The notes below the pieces were generated by a model that saw only the letters and a list, made by a program, of their open reading frames with translations, searched no databases and had not been told where the DNA came from. Shown here piece by piece: positions 39,199 through 47,186 of a stretch of 47,260 bases of DNA (position 1 is its first letter; each line of letters starts with the position of its first letter). The stretch comes from an uncultured Peptococcaceae bacterium (GTDB lineage Bacteria; Bacillota; Peptococcia; Peptococcales; Peptococcaceae): contig CABQBF010000004.1 in the NCBI GenBank assembly GCA_902462325.1, positions 1 through 47,260 on the forward strand, read 5' to 3'. A program made the position numbers and the translations under genes.

Positions 39199-39246
39199 AC
39201 TGGATAAGGGTAGTATTACCCTTATCCAGTCACGTGGCATGTGGCA
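39199..39246 (+). other. Rolling-circle origin: stem-loop with TAGTATTAC and iterons
   Basis: A perfect 12-bp stem (39199-39210 with 39219-39230) presents an 8-nt loop so that TAGTATTAC occupies 39211-39219, the same nonanucleotide type (T/n A n T A T T A C) and position that circoviruses and geminiviruses use as nick site. GTGGCA occurs twice in tandem at 39234-39239 and 39241-39246, matching the position of viral Rep-binding hexamers. The Rep gene begins 28 bp further on. By analogy Rep would cut between TAGTATT and AC. Confidence 0.88.
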
Positions 39247-39273
39247 CTATAGCATTCATAGGAGGTTTATATT

Positions 39274-40206
39274 ATGTCAGATGTAAAAAGTCGTAAGTGG
39301 CTGGCTACTATCAATAATCCATTCGCAGCAGGGTTATCCCACGATGTAATTAAAAATATTTTAGCTACTTTACCGTTAGATTACTACTGTATGGCCGATG
39401 AGTTAGCCACAACAGGCACACCACATACACATATTTTTCTTTATGCAGGCGGTACGGTTCGTTTTGACACGCTCAAACGCAGATTACCTACAGCTCATTT
39501 TGATAAAGCATATGGCACATGTGCTCAGAATCGAGAGTATGTGTCCAAGACTGGCAAATGGGCAGCTACAGATAAAGCTGATACAGTTGTACCAGGAACA
39601 TTTTATGAATGGGGAGTAATGCCGAACGAGGGAGCGGAAAAATCGCCCAAAAATGCTCATCTTCTGGAAGAAATTCGGGCGGGCAAAACTACATCGCAAA
39701 TTATTTCGGATAATCCCAACTATGCTTTTAGAGTGAATGATATTGACAGGCTAAGACAATTATTTTTAGCCGAAAAATATATGGTTGAAAATCGGAATTT
39801 GGACGTTACTTATTTATATGGAGACAGTGGTGCTGGAAAAACAAAAAGCATTTTTGCCAAGCACAGCCCATTGGATGTTTGTCGTATTACACATTATGAC
39901 AGAGATGGTATGCCGCGGTTTGATTCATATACTGGACAAGATGTACTTGTTTTCGAAGAATTTGATTCTCAAGTCCCCATTACTGTCATGCTCAATTTTC
40001 TGGATATTTATCCGTTGATGTTGCCTGCTCGATATGCGGACAAAGTAGCTTGCTTTACCAAAGTGTATATCACAAGTAATATTCCTTTACTTCTTCAATA
40101 TCCTTGGGTGCAGCAACACCAAACAGAGACTTGGCACGCATTTTGCCGTCGTATTCAGCATGTCGCTGAGTACAAAGCGGACGGTACAATCATCACGCAC
40201 AAGTAA
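39274..40206 (+). CDS. rep: CRESS-type replication initiator (HUH nuclease + SF3 helicase)
   Basis: A 310-residue Rep with the order seen in circovirus/geminivirus proteins. Motif I is WLATINNP (residues 9-16), motif II is PHTHIFLY with the metal-binding His51 and His53, and motif III is YVSK with nucleophile Tyr89 and Lys92. The SF3 helicase follows: Walker A GDSGAGKT (183-190), Walker B VLVFEEF (224-230) and motif C VYITSN with sensor Asn269. Length is right for the family. ATG 39274 follows AGGAGG. The protein should nick the adjacent TAGTATTAC loop, stay on the 5' end, and drive rolling-circle replication. It may also act as relaxase. Confidence 0.93.
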   Translation: MSDVKSRKWLATINNPFAAGLSHDVIKNILATLPLDYYCMADELATTGTPHTHIFLYAGGTVRFDTLKRRLPTAHFDKAYGTCAQNREYVSKTGKWAATDKADTVVPGTFYEWGVMPNEGAEKSPKNAHLLEEIRAGKTTSQIISDNPNYAFRVNDIDRLRQLFLAEKYMVENRNLDVTYLYGDSGAGKTKSIFAKHSPLDVCRITHYDRDGMPRFDSYTGQDVLVFEEFDSQVPITVMLNFLDIYPLMLPARYADKVACFTKVYITSNIPLLLQYPWVQQHQTETWHAFCRRIQHVAEYKADGTIITHK

Positions 40207-40225
40207 GGTTGGGCTTCAATAATGA

Positions 40226-40259
40226 TGAGCAGGATAGTTTTAAAAAATTGTCCTGCTCA
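40226..40259. repeat. Hairpin between rep and the pump gene
   Basis: TGAGCAGGA (40226-40234) pairs with TCCTGCTCA (40251-40259), extended inward by weaker pairs to about 16 bp. No T-run follows, so it is either a weak terminator or an RNA processing or DNA structure signal. Confidence 0.55.
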
Positions 40260-40279
40260 AAATTGTAAGGAGTGATTCT

Positions 40280-41599
40280 GTGGCAACCACAATTATCTAT
40301 AATTTATTTTTTTCACTTCGAGATGGTATAACTGCATTTTATATTAATCGCAAAGCGCAAATGCTTGGCATAGCCTATATAATGTTTGTTCTTCTTACTT
40401 GGCATTTCATTGCTAGTGCTACTCTTTTTTCTTCTTTATTTCGTTTATTGATGATTCCTGTTTATACGCTTATCCTGTTAATCTTAATTCTATTTTTAGG
40501 CGATATACAATATCGAGGATATATCAATAACGCCTTCCAGCAAATAGGTTTTTATAGTAGGCAAGGCATAGCGCCTATTTTGAAGTATAAAATTTTATAT
40601 GATAGAAATAAATTGATAGAACTACATTTTTTTAGTCCTAGTCTTTCCTTGCATGATTGGCAGCAACAACAGTTAGCTGTCGAAAATGCATTAGATATTA
40701 CAATTTCTCAAATACAGTATGGTAAAACACACTACCAGGATATTGTAATCACCGCTTGTATCGGGCGTATGGATTTTTACTCTAAACTGCTATGGTGTGC
40801 AGATAATCAGACTGATTACTCCAGCACAATTCTTGTATTAGGTATGAGTATGGGACAACTTGTATATAATGATTTGCGCGTTAATCCACATATGTTAATT
40901 GGTGGTGCAACCGGTTCTGGCAAAACATTGCTGCTCAAGCATATATTGCTCCAGTGTATTCAAAAAAATTATCGCGTAATAATTTTGGATTACAAAGGCG
41001 GCGTGGATTTTTCTGCAGATATATGGTGCAAGCATACAAATATTTTGCTTGATAAAGACAAAATGTTGAAAGGCTTACAAATTATTTCTAATGAAATGGC
41101 CTATAGACAAAACGTCCTGCGAGAAAATCAATGCTCAAATATTGATGAATATAACAAGCGATATACTAGTCTTCCTAGAATCATCGTTGCTTGTGATGAA
41201 ATCAGTGATTTATTAGATGTCACTGGATTGTCCAAAGAAGGAAAAGAACTCACGAAAGAAATCCATGCTTGCCTGAATACCTTGATTCGCAAGGGGCGCG
41301 CTTTTGGTATTCATCTTTTTCTTGCCACCCAACGGCCAGCAGCAGACATTGTTGGCGGCGCGCTTAAAAATAATGCTACCTGCCGTATTGCTGGGAAATG
41401 TGATGAAGTGCTAAGCCGCATGATTTTAGATGATAGTATCGCAGCAGATATGGTTCCTAAGGATACTGTGGGCGTGTTCGTTAATCAAGATGGTATTGTA
41501 TTCAAGGGATTTGTTTTTGATGAAAACGCAGATATAAAAATTCCATTTTGCTGGTACGGGGACGGTGATTTAAGTGCGACAAATGATTGCTCTGCTTGA
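40280..41599 (+). CDS. FtsK/TcpA-type DNA translocase (coupling protein)
   Basis: A 439-residue ATPase that moves DNA. Two N-terminal membrane helices (about residues 30-75: MLGIAYIMFVLLTWHFIASA and a second) anchor it. The motor has Walker A LIGGATGSGKTLLLKHIL (near residue 210), Walker B IIVACDEISDL (near 305) and the downstream ATQRPAADIV arm of FtsK/SpoIIIE-like coupling proteins. It resembles TcpA of plasmid pCW3 and Orf21 of Tn916, which serve conjugation. GTG 40280 follows AAGGAG. It would accept Rep-bound single strand or circle for export. No gamma domain for directional KOPS reading is seen. Confidence 0.9.
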   Translation: MATTIIYNLFFSLRDGITAFYINRKAQMLGIAYIMFVLLTWHFIASATLFSSLFRLLMIPVYTLILLILILFLGDIQYRGYINNAFQQIGFYSRQGIAPILKYKILYDRNKLIELHFFSPSLSLHDWQQQQLAVENALDITISQIQYGKTHYQDIVITACIGRMDFYSKLLWCADNQTDYSSTILVLGMSMGQLVYNDLRVNPHMLIGGATGSGKTLLLKHILLQCIQKNYRVIILDYKGGVDFSADIWCKHTNILLDKDKMLKGLQIISNEMAYRQNVLRENQCSNIDEYNKRYTSLPRIIVACDEISDLLDVTGLSKEGKELTKEIHACLNTLIRKGRAFGIHLFLATQRPAADIVGGALKNNATCRIAGKCDEVLSRMILDDSIAADMVPKDTVGVFVNQDGIVFKGFVFDENADIKIPFCWYGDGDLSATNDCSA

Positions 41600-41789
41600 T
41601 TATGCAGCTAAACGGAAGGACTATACTCCGCAACAAATGGCTATTTCCACTGAAATGGGGTTAAGTACGTGGTTCCGACGTAAGCAATATCCAGAAGAAT
41701 TTCGGCTTGGAGAATTGCAAGAAATCTCCAAAAAGCTAGACATTGACTTTGTGATTCATAGTGGCGATGTAGTAGCAAAAATGGTGTAA
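41574..41789 (+). CDS. Small HTH protein overlapping the pump gene
   Basis: A 71-residue protein with a helix-turn-helix pattern (YTPQQMAISTEMGLSTWFRR, then FRLGELQEISKKLDIDFVIH). It starts 26 bp before the translocase stop, so it is translationally coupled. Lying between the pump and integrase genes it might act as a recombination directionality factor or a regulator; both are guesses based on size and position. Confidence 0.75.
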   Translation: MRQMIALLDYAAKRKDYTPQQMAISTEMGLSTWFRRKQYPEEFRLGELQEISKKLDIDFVIHSGDVVAKMV

Positions 41790-41953
41790 ATTTATATACA
41801 AAGGGGTTATAATATGTTATGATATATTCATATTTTAATCCCTTTATTTTATCCAATAGCTCCATTTATTTTAATATGTGGGCTTTTTCAACATCATGAT
41901 TGTAGCATTTCCATTATAATCAATTCTCAATACTTAAGGAAGGTTGATTATTT

Positions 41954-43021
41954 ATGGCTACAGCAAAACAATTAGCGAATGGCAAATGGAAAATACAAAT
42001 TTATTTAGGAGTTGATAAACGGACTGGCAAACCTGTCAGCAAATATATTACAGCAGATACCAAAAAGGAAGCGGAGAAAAAAGCGCTAGAATGTCGTATT
42101 GAATGGGAATTAGCAAAAAATAAGCGTGAACATCCGATACAATATTTAACAGTTCAAGAAGCTATGGAGGGCTATGTAACAATTAAAAGCAATGTATTAT
42201 CTCCGGCCACTTTGTCTGGGTATCGGGGCATTATAAGGCGCTATTTTGATGATATTAAGTTATTACACTTGGAGGATTTAAACAATAGTATTATTCAGCA
42301 GTCTATTAATACGTTGGCCGCCACAAAATCAGCAAAGACCGTGTATAATGCTTCTGGTTTTTTGTCCGCCGTATTGGGACATTATTATCCTGATTTTCAC
42401 TATAGAGTCACCTTACCAAAACGTAAAAACATTCCCAAAAATTTGCCGGCAGTCGAGGACATCATTGCCGCTGTTCAAGGTTCAAATGTAGAGTTAGCTG
42501 TTATGTTGGCATTATGGCTTTCTTTACGGATGTCAGAAGCCCGTGGACTAAAAAAATGTGATATTACCAAAGATGGGCATATGATTATTAATCGGGTTCG
42601 TCTATATGTAGATGGTGGCAATGTTGTGAAGGAGATAGCGAAAACGGAGCGGTCAAATCGTAAGTTGCGCGTGCCGGGTTACATCATGGGCTTAATTGAT
42701 GCTGTACCCAATGAGCAAGAGTTCTTGATTCCAGAAAATCCAAATACCATTGAAAGACGCTTTCATAGACAACTTGAAGCGGCAGGTGTTCCATTAATGC
42801 GTTATCATGATTTGAGACACGCAAACGCTTCTACAATGACGGCTTTGGGGGTTGCGGATATTTACCAGCAAGAGCGTGGCGGCTGGTCTTCTACCAATAT
42901 TTTAAAATCAGTTTATCAGCATACGTTTTCAAGTCAGCGAATACTCGAAGATGAAAAAATTGATTCCTATTTTGATGGGATTATTCGCAAAATTGACTCA
43001 ATGAGTACACAAGGAAAATAG
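41954..43021 (+). CDS. int: Tyrosine site-specific integrase
   Basis: A 355-residue phage-type integrase that inserts the element into ssrA and, with partners, excises it. The N-terminus (ATAKQLANGKWKIQIYLGVD) is the arm-binding AP2-like domain; a SAM-like core-binding domain follows (about 60-165). The catalytic domain shows the first Arg in LWLSLRMSEARGL, the Lys region after RLYVDG, HDLRHANAS, GGWSS and the nucleophile Tyr in SVYQHT. The stop codon is 36 bp from the right att core, as is usual. The start at ATG 41954 follows AAGGAAGG. Confidence 0.95.
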   Translation: MATAKQLANGKWKIQIYLGVDKRTGKPVSKYITADTKKEAEKKALECRIEWELAKNKREHPIQYLTVQEAMEGYVTIKSNVLSPATLSGYRGIIRRYFDDIKLLHLEDLNNSIIQQSINTLAATKSAKTVYNASGFLSAVLGHYYPDFHYRVTLPKRKNIPKNLPAVEDIIAAVQGSNVELAVMLALWLSLRMSEARGLKKCDITKDGHMIINRVRLYVDGGNVVKEIAKTERSNRKLRVPGYIMGLIDAVPNEQEFLIPENPNTIERRFHRQLEAAGVPLMRYHDLRHANASTMTALGVADIYQQERGGWSSTNILKSVYQHTFSSQRILEDEKIDSYFDGIIRKIDSMSTQGK

Positions 43022-43056
43022 GAAAAGATGGCTTAAAATGAGCGTTTGTTGACTTT

Positions 43057-43220
43057 TTCGACTCCCCTCATCTCCATAATTTGGTGGACAGCGAAAAAGC
43101 CTGATATAACGCGAAATGCGGATATATCGGGCTTTTCTCGTATTTAGAAAAGTCTAATATTTGAGAGTAAAATCTAAAAAAATAGGGTAAAAAACAGCAT
43201 TTTAGAGTGAAAACTCAAGG
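43057..43220. repeat. attR: 164-bp right direct repeat
   Basis: Second copy of the 164-bp repeat. It includes the tmRNA 3' end and terminator but no tRNA-like 5' half, so it is the displaced or duplicated end left by integration. The 27-bp core at 43057-43083 is identical to that at 31766-31792. The remaining gap to 43353 shows no gene. Confidence 0.92.
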
Positions 43221-43353
43221 TGATAGCAATAGATTAAAGGTGCAATATATAAGATTTTAGTCTTTTGGGAAGGGATTTTTATATGGTGGGAGCATAGCAG
43301 GTCAAAGCATTGAATGCAGTGTGGACATGAAATTGAGGCAAAAGCAATAAAAT

Positions 43354-43398
43354 ACAAAAGGCGCATTTCTGCTGCGGCAGGGAAAGTGCGCCTTTTGT
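43354..43398 (-). terminator. Terminator of mmsA
   Basis: ACAAAAGGCGCA (43354-43365) pairs perfectly with 43387-43398; the T-rich arm reads as terminator for the leftward mmsA transcript. Confidence 0.85.
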
Positions 43399-43418
43399 AA
43401 GGAATGCTGTTCTAAATG

Positions 43419-44882
43419 TTATGCTTCGTTTGGTCCGTAGTAACGGATAGTGGCGGCTTTGCGTTTGGTGAAGAATTCTACACAGTCGCTGATTTGCGCT
43501 TTATACTGACCGCCCAGGAGAGAACCTTTGGTGCCGCCGAAGGGCAGGTAAGGCATGGAGGCTGGTACGCCTACGTTAACGCCTAACATGCCGGAATTGG
43601 TATTGCGCAAGAAATCTTGGGCAATGATGGCTGTTTCCGTAAAAATGCAGCCGCCGTTACCGTATTCGGAGGCATTGATGAGATCGATGCCTTCTTTGTA
43701 GGATTTGGCTTTAATTAAAGTTACAACCGGTCCAAAAATTTCTTCTTTGGCTACCCGCATATCTTTGGTAACGCCTTCTAAAATGGTTGGCGCAATGAAG
43801 AAGCCGTTTTTGTTTTTCTCTGGCAATTGTGGGTTGAGGCCGTCTAAGAGTAGGGTGCAGCCTTCTTGTAAGCCGATATCAATATAGTTATGAATTTTTT
43901 CTACGGCCTGACGGGAGATCACAGGTCCCATGTAAATATTTTCGTCGCAGGCATCGCCTACGGCAACGCTTTTGGCTACGTCTACCATAATGTTTTTGAC
44001 GGTATCATAAATTTCTTCTTCGACTAATACGTTGGCGGCAGCCATACATCTCTGACCGGCAGCGCCAAAGCAGGCATTTTTAAAGTTATCGGCAAAGCCT
44101 TTCAGATTGGCGTCTTTGGCAACAATCATGGTGTTTTTGGCGCCGGCCAGCACCATGGCTTTTTTATTGGTTTTAGCACAGCCTTCTGCTACAATCTGTC
44201 CAACTTTGGTGGAGCCGACAAATGCCATAGCCTGAATATCCTTACTATTCAACATTTGTTCTACCACCGGCCGGTCGCCGTTAATTAGATTAAATACACC
44301 TTTTGGCAAGTCCATTTCGTCTAAAATTTCGGCGATGATTTGCATAAACATAGGAGATTGTTCCGATGCTTTGTAAACCAAAGTGTTGCCGCAACCGATG
44401 GCAAATGGAACAAACCAGCCAAATACCAGTGAAGGGAAATTGAAGGGCGCCAGTCCGCCGACAACGCCGATCGGTTCCCGGGTGATTTCACCGTCTATAA
44501 AGGAATTAATGGCGATTTTATCGCCGCGCAGCAGCAATGGCAGACCGCAGGCGGTTTCGGTCAGTTGGATGCCGCGGTCTACTTCTGCGCGGGCATCAGC
44601 AATGTGTTTAGCTTGGTCGGTAGAGATTAACTGGGCCAGTTCTTCTTTACGATTTACCAAAGCGTCGCGCAGTTTAAACAGATAGCCCACCCGTTTTTGC
44701 AGCGGTGCGTCCTTCCATGTTTGGAATGCTTCTGCGGCAGCCTCAATGGCTTTTGCCACGTTATCTTCTGTGGTAACAGGTACTTTGGCGATAACCTCGC
44801 CGGTAGATGGATTGTAAACATCAATAAAGTTTCCAGTGCCGTCTACCCATTGTCCGTTAATGTAATCTTTTAATACCTGCAT
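43419..44882 (-). CDS. mmsA: CoA-acylating methylmalonate-semialdehyde dehydrogenase
   Basis: A 487-residue aldehyde dehydrogenase that turns methylmalonate semialdehyde (or malonate semialdehyde) into propionyl-CoA (or acetyl-CoA) with CoA and NAD+. Family features are the N-terminal YINGQWVDGTGNFIDVYNPS, VVGGLAPFNFPSLVFGWFVP, GSTKVGQIVAEGCAKTNKKA, and the catalytic Cys in GAAGQRCMAAANVLVEEE near residue 280, with the E of the usual ALDH general base replaced as expected in CoA-acylating members. ATG 44882 follows GGAGGC. It is divergent from a DeoR regulator, which likely senses a phosphorylated sugar or inositol-type signal. Confidence 0.93.
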   Translation of the reverse strand: MQVLKDYINGQWVDGTGNFIDVYNPSTGEVIAKVPVTTEDNVAKAIEAAAEAFQTWKDAPLQKRVGYLFKLRDALVNRKEELAQLISTDQAKHIADARAEVDRGIQLTETACGLPLLLRGDKIAINSFIDGEITREPIGVVGGLAPFNFPSLVFGWFVPFAIGCGNTLVYKASEQSPMFMQIIAEILDEMDLPKGVFNLINGDRPVVEQMLNSKDIQAMAFVGSTKVGQIVAEGCAKTNKKAMVLAGAKNTMIVAKDANLKGFADNFKNACFGAAGQRCMAAANVLVEEEIYDTVKNIMVDVAKSVAVGDACDENIYMGPVISRQAVEKIHNYIDIGLQEGCTLLLDGLNPQLPEKNKNGFFIAPTILEGVTKDMRVAKEEIFGPVVTLIKAKSYKEGIDLINASEYGNGGCIFTETAIIAQDFLRNTNSGMLGVNVGVPASMPYLPFGGTKGSLLGGQYKAQISDCVEFFTKRKAATIRYYGPNEA

Positions 44883-45014
44883 AAAAATTGCCTCCTTCTG
44901 AGCATTGAGAAAATGAATTTTATAAAATATCCACAAAATTTTGGATATGATATACCAATGAGTAAGAAAATAAAAATTCTTAATATGATAATGTTTTGAT
45001 TAACTTATGAGTAG

Positions 45015-45043
45015 ATAGTAGCACGATTTGAGTATATTGTCAA
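45015..45043 (-). promoter_or_regulatory. Promoter of mmsA
   Basis: On the minus strand, TTGACA (45043-45038), a 17-nt spacer and TACTAT (45020-45015). Its -35 lies 10 bp from the -35 of the opposite promoter, so one operator between them could regulate both. Confidence 0.75.
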
Positions 45044-45053
45044 TCTTTTTTTG

Positions 45054-45082
45054 TTTACTTTTGGTTAAATTTCAGTTATAAT
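45054..45082 (+). promoter_or_regulatory. Promoter of the DeoR-family gene
   Basis: TTTACT (45054-45059), a 17-nt spacer and TATAAT (45077-45082), 33 bp upstream of the ATG at 45116. Confidence 0.8.
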
Positions 45083-45115
45083 GAAAAAAGTTCGATTATG
45101 GAGAGGGGGCTGCTT

Positions 45116-45904
45116 ATGCGAGTGAAACGGTTGGAAGCAGTGGAAGCTTATATTCGGCAGGTAGGTTCGGTTTCTATGCAGCAGCTTTGCCGGGAGTTTG
45201 ATGTGTCCATCAATACCATTCGTCGGGATATCGATACCTTGGTACAAAAGGGTCAGGTGAAAAAGGTGTATGGTGGCGTTGTGGCTTTGGGCAAAACAGA
45301 AGAGAACGATGCACTGGTTACCAGAGAATTGATGGATTTTCAGGTGCGCAATCAGGAATGTTTAGAGGAAAAACATAGAATTGGCCGTAAAGCGGCTGAA
45401 TTTGTGAATCATGGCGATACGATTTTTTTGGATTCGGGCTCTACAACCTTGCAGATGGTGCCTTATTTGGCAGAAAAGAAGAATCTGACAGTGGTTACCT
45501 ATAGTCTGCCTGCGCTGGCAGCATTGGCTCAATATCCGCAAATTCGCACTGTGGCGCTGCCGGGTGTGGTATTAGGGCGCACGGCGTCGGTGGTGGGCAG
45601 CAGCACTTGTCAGGCGCTACGGCAATTTAATTGCGTGAAGGCTTTTATGGGCTGTACGGGGCTATCGTTGACACGGCAGTTGACCAATGCTACTTTCGAG
45701 GAATTTGAAGTGAAGCAGGTGGCGTTAGAGCAGAGTAAGGTGCATTATTTATTGGCGGACCATGAAAAATTTGATCATGCGGCGTTAATGACCTATGGGC
45801 AGATTGCCGATTTGGATTATTTGATTACTAACCAAGAGCCGGAAGAAACCTATCGGCTTTATTTGCAAGAGCATACTGTGACGTTGGTACTTACGTCTGC
45901 ATAG
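45116..45904 (+). CDS. DeoR-family transcriptional repressor
   Basis: A 262-residue regulator. The N-terminal winged helix (VEAYIRQVGSVSMQQLCREF, then DVSINTIRRDIDTLVQKGQV with the KKVYGG wing) is the DeoR signature at residues about 5-60. The remainder is the sugar-phosphate-sensing domain: LDSGSTTLQMVPYLAEKKNL, GCTGLS and LLADHEKFDH. ATG 45116 follows GGAGAGGGGG; an upstream ATG at 45098 is not preferred. It is divergent from mmsA with facing promoters, so it most likely controls that gene and itself. Confidence 0.93.
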   Translation: MRVKRLEAVEAYIRQVGSVSMQQLCREFDVSINTIRRDIDTLVQKGQVKKVYGGVVALGKTEENDALVTRELMDFQVRNQECLEEKHRIGRKAAEFVNHGDTIFLDSGSTTLQMVPYLAEKKNLTVVTYSLPALAALAQYPQIRTVALPGVVLGRTASVVGSSTCQALRQFNCVKAFMGCTGLSLTRQLTNATFEEFEVKQVALEQSKVHYLLADHEKFDHAALMTYGQIADLDYLITNQEPEETYRLYLQEHTVTLVLTSA

Positions 45905-45918
45905 TTTGCAGGAAAGAA

Positions 45919-45947
45919 AGGCTGTTGTTCGTAGCAACAGCTTTTTT
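45919..45947 (+). terminator. Terminator of the DeoR gene
   Basis: GCTGTTG (45921-45927) pairs with CAACAGC (45935-45941), with six Ts following. Confidence 0.88.
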
Positions 45948-45970
45948 GTTTGTGAGAGTATAGCTGATTT

Positions 45971-45993
45971 TGTTGAAGTTCAAAACTTCAGCA
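45971..45993. promoter_or_regulatory. Dyad upstream of the second LysR gene
   Basis: TGTTGAAGTT (45971-45980) and AACTTCAGCA (45984-45993) form an inverted repeat with one mismatch around three bases; a possible LysR operator of the T-N11-A class, about 150 bp before the start codon. Confidence 0.4.
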
Positions 45994-46144
45994 ATTCTTT
46001 TTGCTGAAAAATTTTGCTCTATTTACGGTGTAAAGAAAGTGCGATATGATGTAGGCAATCAAAACAGCCTTCTCAATAGATTAGAAGATGGTTTTATGTT
46101 ATGATAAGGGCAGAAAATTTTTAGTCTGAAATGAGGGGATTGGA

Positions 46145-47089
46145 TTGAGGCTGGAACAGTTAGAATATTTAGTTACAATTTCTAAGTGCAGTTCGTTGAG
46201 CGAGGCCAGTGACCGCTTGTTTATTACGCAGCAATCTTTGGGGAAAGCAATTAAAGATTTAGAAGATGAATTGGGCGTGCGATTGTTGGTGCGCAGCAAT
46301 AAAGGCTGTACCTTAACTTCGGAGGGGCAGGAGGCGGTGCGGCAGGGCAGAGAGATTTTATTAAAGGTGCATCAGTTAAAAAATACGTTTATGCAGGAAG
46401 ATGTGGAGATAAAGGGAGCTTTGACGATTTTATGCAGTCAAGTGATGTTTGCCGATGAGCTGCCTTTGGCGTTGGAATCTTTTTCGCGAAAGTACAGTGA
46501 AGTGATAGTCAACGCGATGGAGAAGGACAGTTATTATATGCCGATTCTGCATGAACAGTTGCTGCAGAAGAAAGATGAAATTGTCATCAGTATTTTTCAT
46601 TTGCCGCAGGAAAAACAAATTGGTATGGAGAGAATTCCAGAGCGTTTTCAGTTTCACCCGATTTATCGAACACAATGGCTGGCTTGTATGAATGCAACAA
46701 ATCATTTGGCAAACTGCAAAAAGATTTCCATAGAAAATTTATTGCAGGAAAAGATTATCGTGAGTTCTCCCGATTACCCTGAAATTGGATTGGATTATGC
46801 GATGCTGAGCTTTTACGGTGAGCCGCAGGTAAAAAAGGTAGTCAGCAATCTGGAGTTGTTTTATACGGTTTTAGGAGAACTTGACGATTGTGTAGGTATC
46901 ATTCCTGACGTATTGCTGAAACAGAAACGGGCTTCGGTATCGCCAAAGCTGGTTTGTCGGGAAGTGGAACCGAAAATTTATTCCACGGTCGGTTATTTAG
47001 TGGATAAAGAACAGAGCAATCATATTATCACGAAAAAATTTTTACAGCATTTTGAGGAGGCCATAGAGAAAGTAGCCCATGGTTGGTAG
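46145..47089 (+). CDS. LysR-family transcriptional regulator
   Basis: A 314-residue LysR protein. The winged helix is clear (RLEQLEYLVTISKCSSLSEA, then SDRLFITQQSLGKAIKDLED, residues 1-50), with the effector-binding domain from about 90 to 300. It begins with TTG 46145 after GAGGGGATTGGA; no ATG with a ribosome site is nearby. The N-terminal sequence is markedly similar to the LysR protein at 5031-5945, pointing to a common subfamily. It has its own terminator and no divergent gene in view, so its target is unknown. Confidence 0.9.
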   Translation: MRLEQLEYLVTISKCSSLSEASDRLFITQQSLGKAIKDLEDELGVRLLVRSNKGCTLTSEGQEAVRQGREILLKVHQLKNTFMQEDVEIKGALTILCSQVMFADELPLALESFSRKYSEVIVNAMEKDSYYMPILHEQLLQKKDEIVISIFHLPQEKQIGMERIPERFQFHPIYRTQWLACMNATNHLANCKKISIENLLQEKIIVSSPDYPEIGLDYAMLSFYGEPQVKKVVSNLELFYTVLGELDDCVGIIPDVLLKQKRASVSPKLVCREVEPKIYSTVGYLVDKEQSNHIITKKFLQHFEEAIEKVAHGW

Positions 47090-47122
47090 GGTTTCTGGAT
47101 ATTGTGCGCATAAAGGCAAAAA

Positions 47123-47157
47123 GAAAAGCCGTAGCGTAATAACGCCAACGGCTTTTC
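47123..47157. terminator. Terminator between LysR and the leftward partial gene
   Basis: GAAAAGCCGT (47123-47132) pairs perfectly with 47148-47157, with an inner GCGT/ACGC stem (47134-47137 with 47142-47145). The A- and T-rich flanks suit termination from both directions. Confidence 0.8.
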
Positions 47158-47186
47158 CAAATCTGCAGAGATAAGTGTTCCGTTAC

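Larger units (their letters stand above)
31766..43083. mobile_element. Integrated element in ssrA with CRESS-type Rep and FtsK-type pump
   Basis: An 11.3-kb integrative element between direct repeats that start at 31766 and 43057. It carries an integrase 36 bp from the right repeat, an FtsK/TcpA-type ATPase, a CRESS-virus-like replication initiator with its own stem-loop origin, a DUF961-like protein, four HTH regulators, and cargo genes (secreted 957-residue protein, zinc-finger membrane protein, SprT-like protease). It lacks a mating-pore gene set and a conventional MobA-type relaxase. It is therefore best described as a mini-ICE or integrative mobilizable element that could form a circle, replicate by rolling circle, and perhaps move with help from another element. 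Confidence 0.9.

Noticed and set aside
40280..41599. Translocase considered as chromosomal FtsK/SpoIIIE
   Set aside because: It is far too short, has only two membrane helices and no gamma domain, and sits inside the element next to Rep.
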